A stretch of 64,000 bases of DNA from the NCBI RefSeq assembly GCF_050947335.1, contig NW_027473473.1, positions 62,001 through 126,000 on the forward strand, in the 5' to 3' direction. How positions within the stretch are numbered: the stretch's first letter is position 1; every line of letters starts with the position of its first letter. The stretch is from Megachile rotundata (taxonomy: Eukaryota > Arthropoda > Insecta > Hymenoptera > Megachilidae). Positions 62,818 to 64,000 of the stretch are shown one piece after another. The position numbers were made by a program, and so were the translations under genes. The notes under the pieces are model-generated. The model searched no databases. It was not told the DNA's origin and was given only the letters and a program-made list of their open reading frames with translations.

Positions 62818-62929
62818 GACTGTGATTGTGTGACCGTGATTGTGTGACCGTAATTGTGTGATCATGATTGTGTGATCGTGATTGTGTGATCGTGATTGTG
62901 TGACCGTGATTGTGTGATCGTGATTTTGT
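62818..62929 (+). repeat. B cassette 19, start of S3
   Basis: It has the standard eight 14-mers and the TTCCGAC haplotype (63000). It heads the third U. Confidence 0.9.
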
Positions 62930-63121
62930 GATTGTGTGATTGTGTGATTGTGTGAATGTGTGATTGTGTTACCGTTATTGTGTGACCGTGATTGTGTGGT
63001 TCCGACTGTGTGATTGTGACTGTGTGATTGTGTGAGTGTGTTATTATGTGATTGAGTGATTGTGTGACTGTGTGATTGTGTGATTGCGTGATTTTGTGAT
63101 TGTGTGATTGTGTGATTGTGT

Positions 63122-63355
63122 GACCGTGATTGTGTGACCGCGATTTTGTGACCGTGATTGTGTGACCGTGATTGAGTGACCGTGATTGAGTGACCGTGAT
63201 TGTGTGATCGTGTGATTGTGTGATTGTGTGATTGTGATTGTGTGATTGTGATTGTGTGATTGTGATTGTGTGATTGTGATTGTGTGATTGTGATTGTGTG
63301 ATTGTGATTGTGTGATTGTGATTGTGTGATTGTGATTGTGTGATTGTGTCTGTGT
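63122..63355 (+). repeat. A cassette in U of S3, 8 x 14-mer run
   Basis: It has one unit more than the U cassettes of S1 and S2. Confidence 0.85.
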
Positions 63356-63443
63356 GATTGTGTGAGTGTGTGATTGTGTGATTGTGTGATTGTGTGATTG
63401 TGTGGTTGTGTGATTGTGTGACTGTGTGATTGTGTGATTGTGT

Positions 63444-63537
63444 GATCGTGTGATTGTGTGATTGTCTGATTGTGATTGTGTGATTGTGATTGTGTGATTG
63501 TGATTGTGTGATTGTGATTGTGTGATTGTGTCTGTGT
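63444..63537 (+). repeat. Headless A-type run with GATTGTCT, 4 x 14-mer
   Basis: It is in the truncated U of S3. Confidence 0.85.
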
Positions 63538-64000
63538 GATTGTGTGAGTGTGTGAGTGTGTGATTGTGTGATTGTGTGATTGTGTGGTTGTGTGATTGTG
63601 TGACTGTGTGATTGTGTGATTGTGTGATTGTGCGATTGTGATTGTGTGATTGTGTGATTGTGTGATTGTGTGATTGTGTGACTGTGTGATTGTGTGATTG
63701 TGTGATTGTGTGATTGTGTGATTGTGTGATTGTGCGATTGTGTGATTGTGTGATTGTGTGATTGTGTGATTGTGTGATTGTGTGACTGTGTGATTGTGTG
63801 ATTGTGTGATTGTGTGATTGTGTGATTGCGTGATTGCGTGATTGTGATGGTGTGATTGTATGACTGTGTGATTGTGTGATTGTGTGATTGTGAGATTGTG
63901 TGATTGTGTGATTGAGTGATTGTGTGATTGTGTGATTGTGTGATTGCGTGATTGTGTGATTGTGTAATTGTGATTGTATGACTGTGTGATTGTGTGATTG

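Larger units (their letters stand above)
38986..62859 (+). repeat. Super-repeat S2 (expanded copy), 23,874 bases
   Basis: Segment lengths are U 2416, V 2550, V' 2418, W 2346, X 2639, Y 1356, X' 1907, Y 1356, Z' 2564 and Z 4322. Compared with S1 it has an extra V-like unit, an extra X'-Y pair (3,263-base tandem duplication) and an extra Z' (2,564-base tandem duplication). The length excess over S1, 8,185, equals the sum of the differences I could locate (2,204 in U-V, 5,981 in W-Z). Confidence 0.8.
58538..62859 (+). repeat. Segment Z of S2, copy of 34,672-38,985
   Basis: Cassette coordinates match S1 after adding 23,866 (left part) or 23,874 (right part). Copy numbers of the 14-mer runs are the same in both (7, 5, 13 and 5). 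Confidence 0.85.
1..64000 (+). repeat. Octamer satellite array, unit GATTGTGT, filling the window
   Basis: The sequence is a head-to-tail array of GATTGTGT (complement ACACAATC) in a single orientation. Common variants are one or two bases away: GACTGTGT, GATCGTGT, GATTGCGT, GAGTGTGT, GATTGAGT, GCTTGTGT, GATGGTGT, GGTTGTGT, GATTTTGT, GTAATTGT and GATTGTGA. A second unit form is the 14-mer GATTGTGATTGTGT. C is absent from the perfect unit, so the strands differ strongly in composition, with G and T dominating the + strand. No unique sequence, gene or other repeat family interrupts it, and neither end of the array is reached. I infer a eukaryotic satellite or giant minisatellite; the chromosomal location (centromeric, subtelomeric or interstitial) cannot be read from the sequence. 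Confidence 0.98.
62860..64000 (+). repeat. Super-repeat S3, truncated by window end
   Basis: The marker order matches the starts of S1 (23,297) and S2 (38,986): B cassette, TTCCGAC at 63000, the U-type A cassette, then GATTGTCT. It has eight 14-mers in the first A cassette where S1 and S2 have seven. The offset to S2 grows from 23,874 to 23,888 after that cassette, which is one 14-mer. Confidence 0.75.

Noticed and set aside
13043..62865. Minus-strand open frames of up to 2,401 codons as genes for a His/Thr/Asn/Ser/Gln repeat protein
   Set aside because: The minus-strand octamer cannot form a stop in any frame, so long frames are automatic. Start sites are the same B-cassette CAT each time, stops are random variants, close copies differ in frame length after one octamer change, and no non-repeat domain is present.
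1..64000. CRISPR array
   Set aside because: There are no unique spacers. The material between repeats is the same repeat, and no cas-like genes are present.
1..64000. Telomeric repeat tract
   Set aside because: The unit GATTGTGT does not match the common telomere motifs (TTAGGG, TTTAGGG, TTAGG), lacks G runs, and shows no terminal structure.
1..64000. G-quadruplex or strong Z-DNA potential
   Set aside because: There are no runs of three G, so canonical quadruplexes are excluded. The GTGTG alternation is broken by GATT in every octamer, leaving stretches too short for convincing Z-DNA.
1..64000. Transposon, rRNA, tRNA or other RNA gene embedded in the array
   Set aside because: On reading both strands I found no stretch departing from the octamer family long enough to hold one, and no inverted repeats or target-site duplications.

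Overview
The whole 64 kb window is one uninterrupted, head-to-tail simple satellite. The basic unit on the + strand is the octamer GATTGTGT (complement ACACAATC). Every part of the window I read is this octamer, a variant a few bases away from it, or the 14-base form GATTGTGATTGTGT (a 6-base GATTGT fused to an octamer). I found no convincing gene, RNA gene, transposon, CRISPR array, telomere repeat or unique-sequence island. The array runs off both ends, so neither flank is visible, and I saw no change of orientation. An array of this size and simplicity points to a eukaryotic genome in a long-read assembly, but nothing here identifies the species or chromosomal site.

The array is nested. Level 1 is the octamer. 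Level 2 is a set of marker cassettes. 'B' cassettes are eight 14-mers of the GACCG/GATCG type centred on GATCATGATT. There are 19 of them, at the CAT positions near 3.04, 16.37, 23.30, 25.70, 28.48, 30.83, 33.32, 34.67, 38.99, 41.40, 43.95, 46.37, 48.72, 51.36, 52.71, 54.62, 55.97, 58.54 and 62.86 kb. 'A' cassettes have 5-7 GACCG 14-mers, then GATCGTGT, two octamers, a run of 2-20 GATTGTGATTGTGT units, and usually a GATTGTGTCTGTGT end. 'C' clusters carry rare 7- and 9-base units that shift the phase. Level 3 is segments of 1.4-4.3 kb between B cassettes. Level 4 is very long super-repeats.

Layout: 1-5.8 kb is a mosaic left domain. 5.8-10.45 kb (L1), 10.45-16.37 kb (L2) and 18.70-23.30 kb (L3) are three related copies; L2 and L3 align at a constant 6,869-base offset over a long stretch. 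16.37-18.70 kb is a short linking block. Super-repeat S1 (23,297-38,985) has segments U-V-W-X-Y-Z. Super-repeat S2 (38,986-62,859) has U-V-V'-W-X-Y-X'-Y-Z'-Z. A third copy, S3, starts at 62,860 and is cut off. The 8,185-base excess of S2 over S1 is accounted for by a few tandem duplications, one 140-base gap between direct repeats, and gain or loss of single 8- and 14-base units. This is the pattern expected from recent unequal exchange plus slippage.

The minus strand carries very long open frames (up to 2,401 codons). They are a by-product of the repeat: the minus-strand octamer has no stop codon in any frame, while the + strand has a TGA in every frame every 24 bases. I therefore annotate no CDS.
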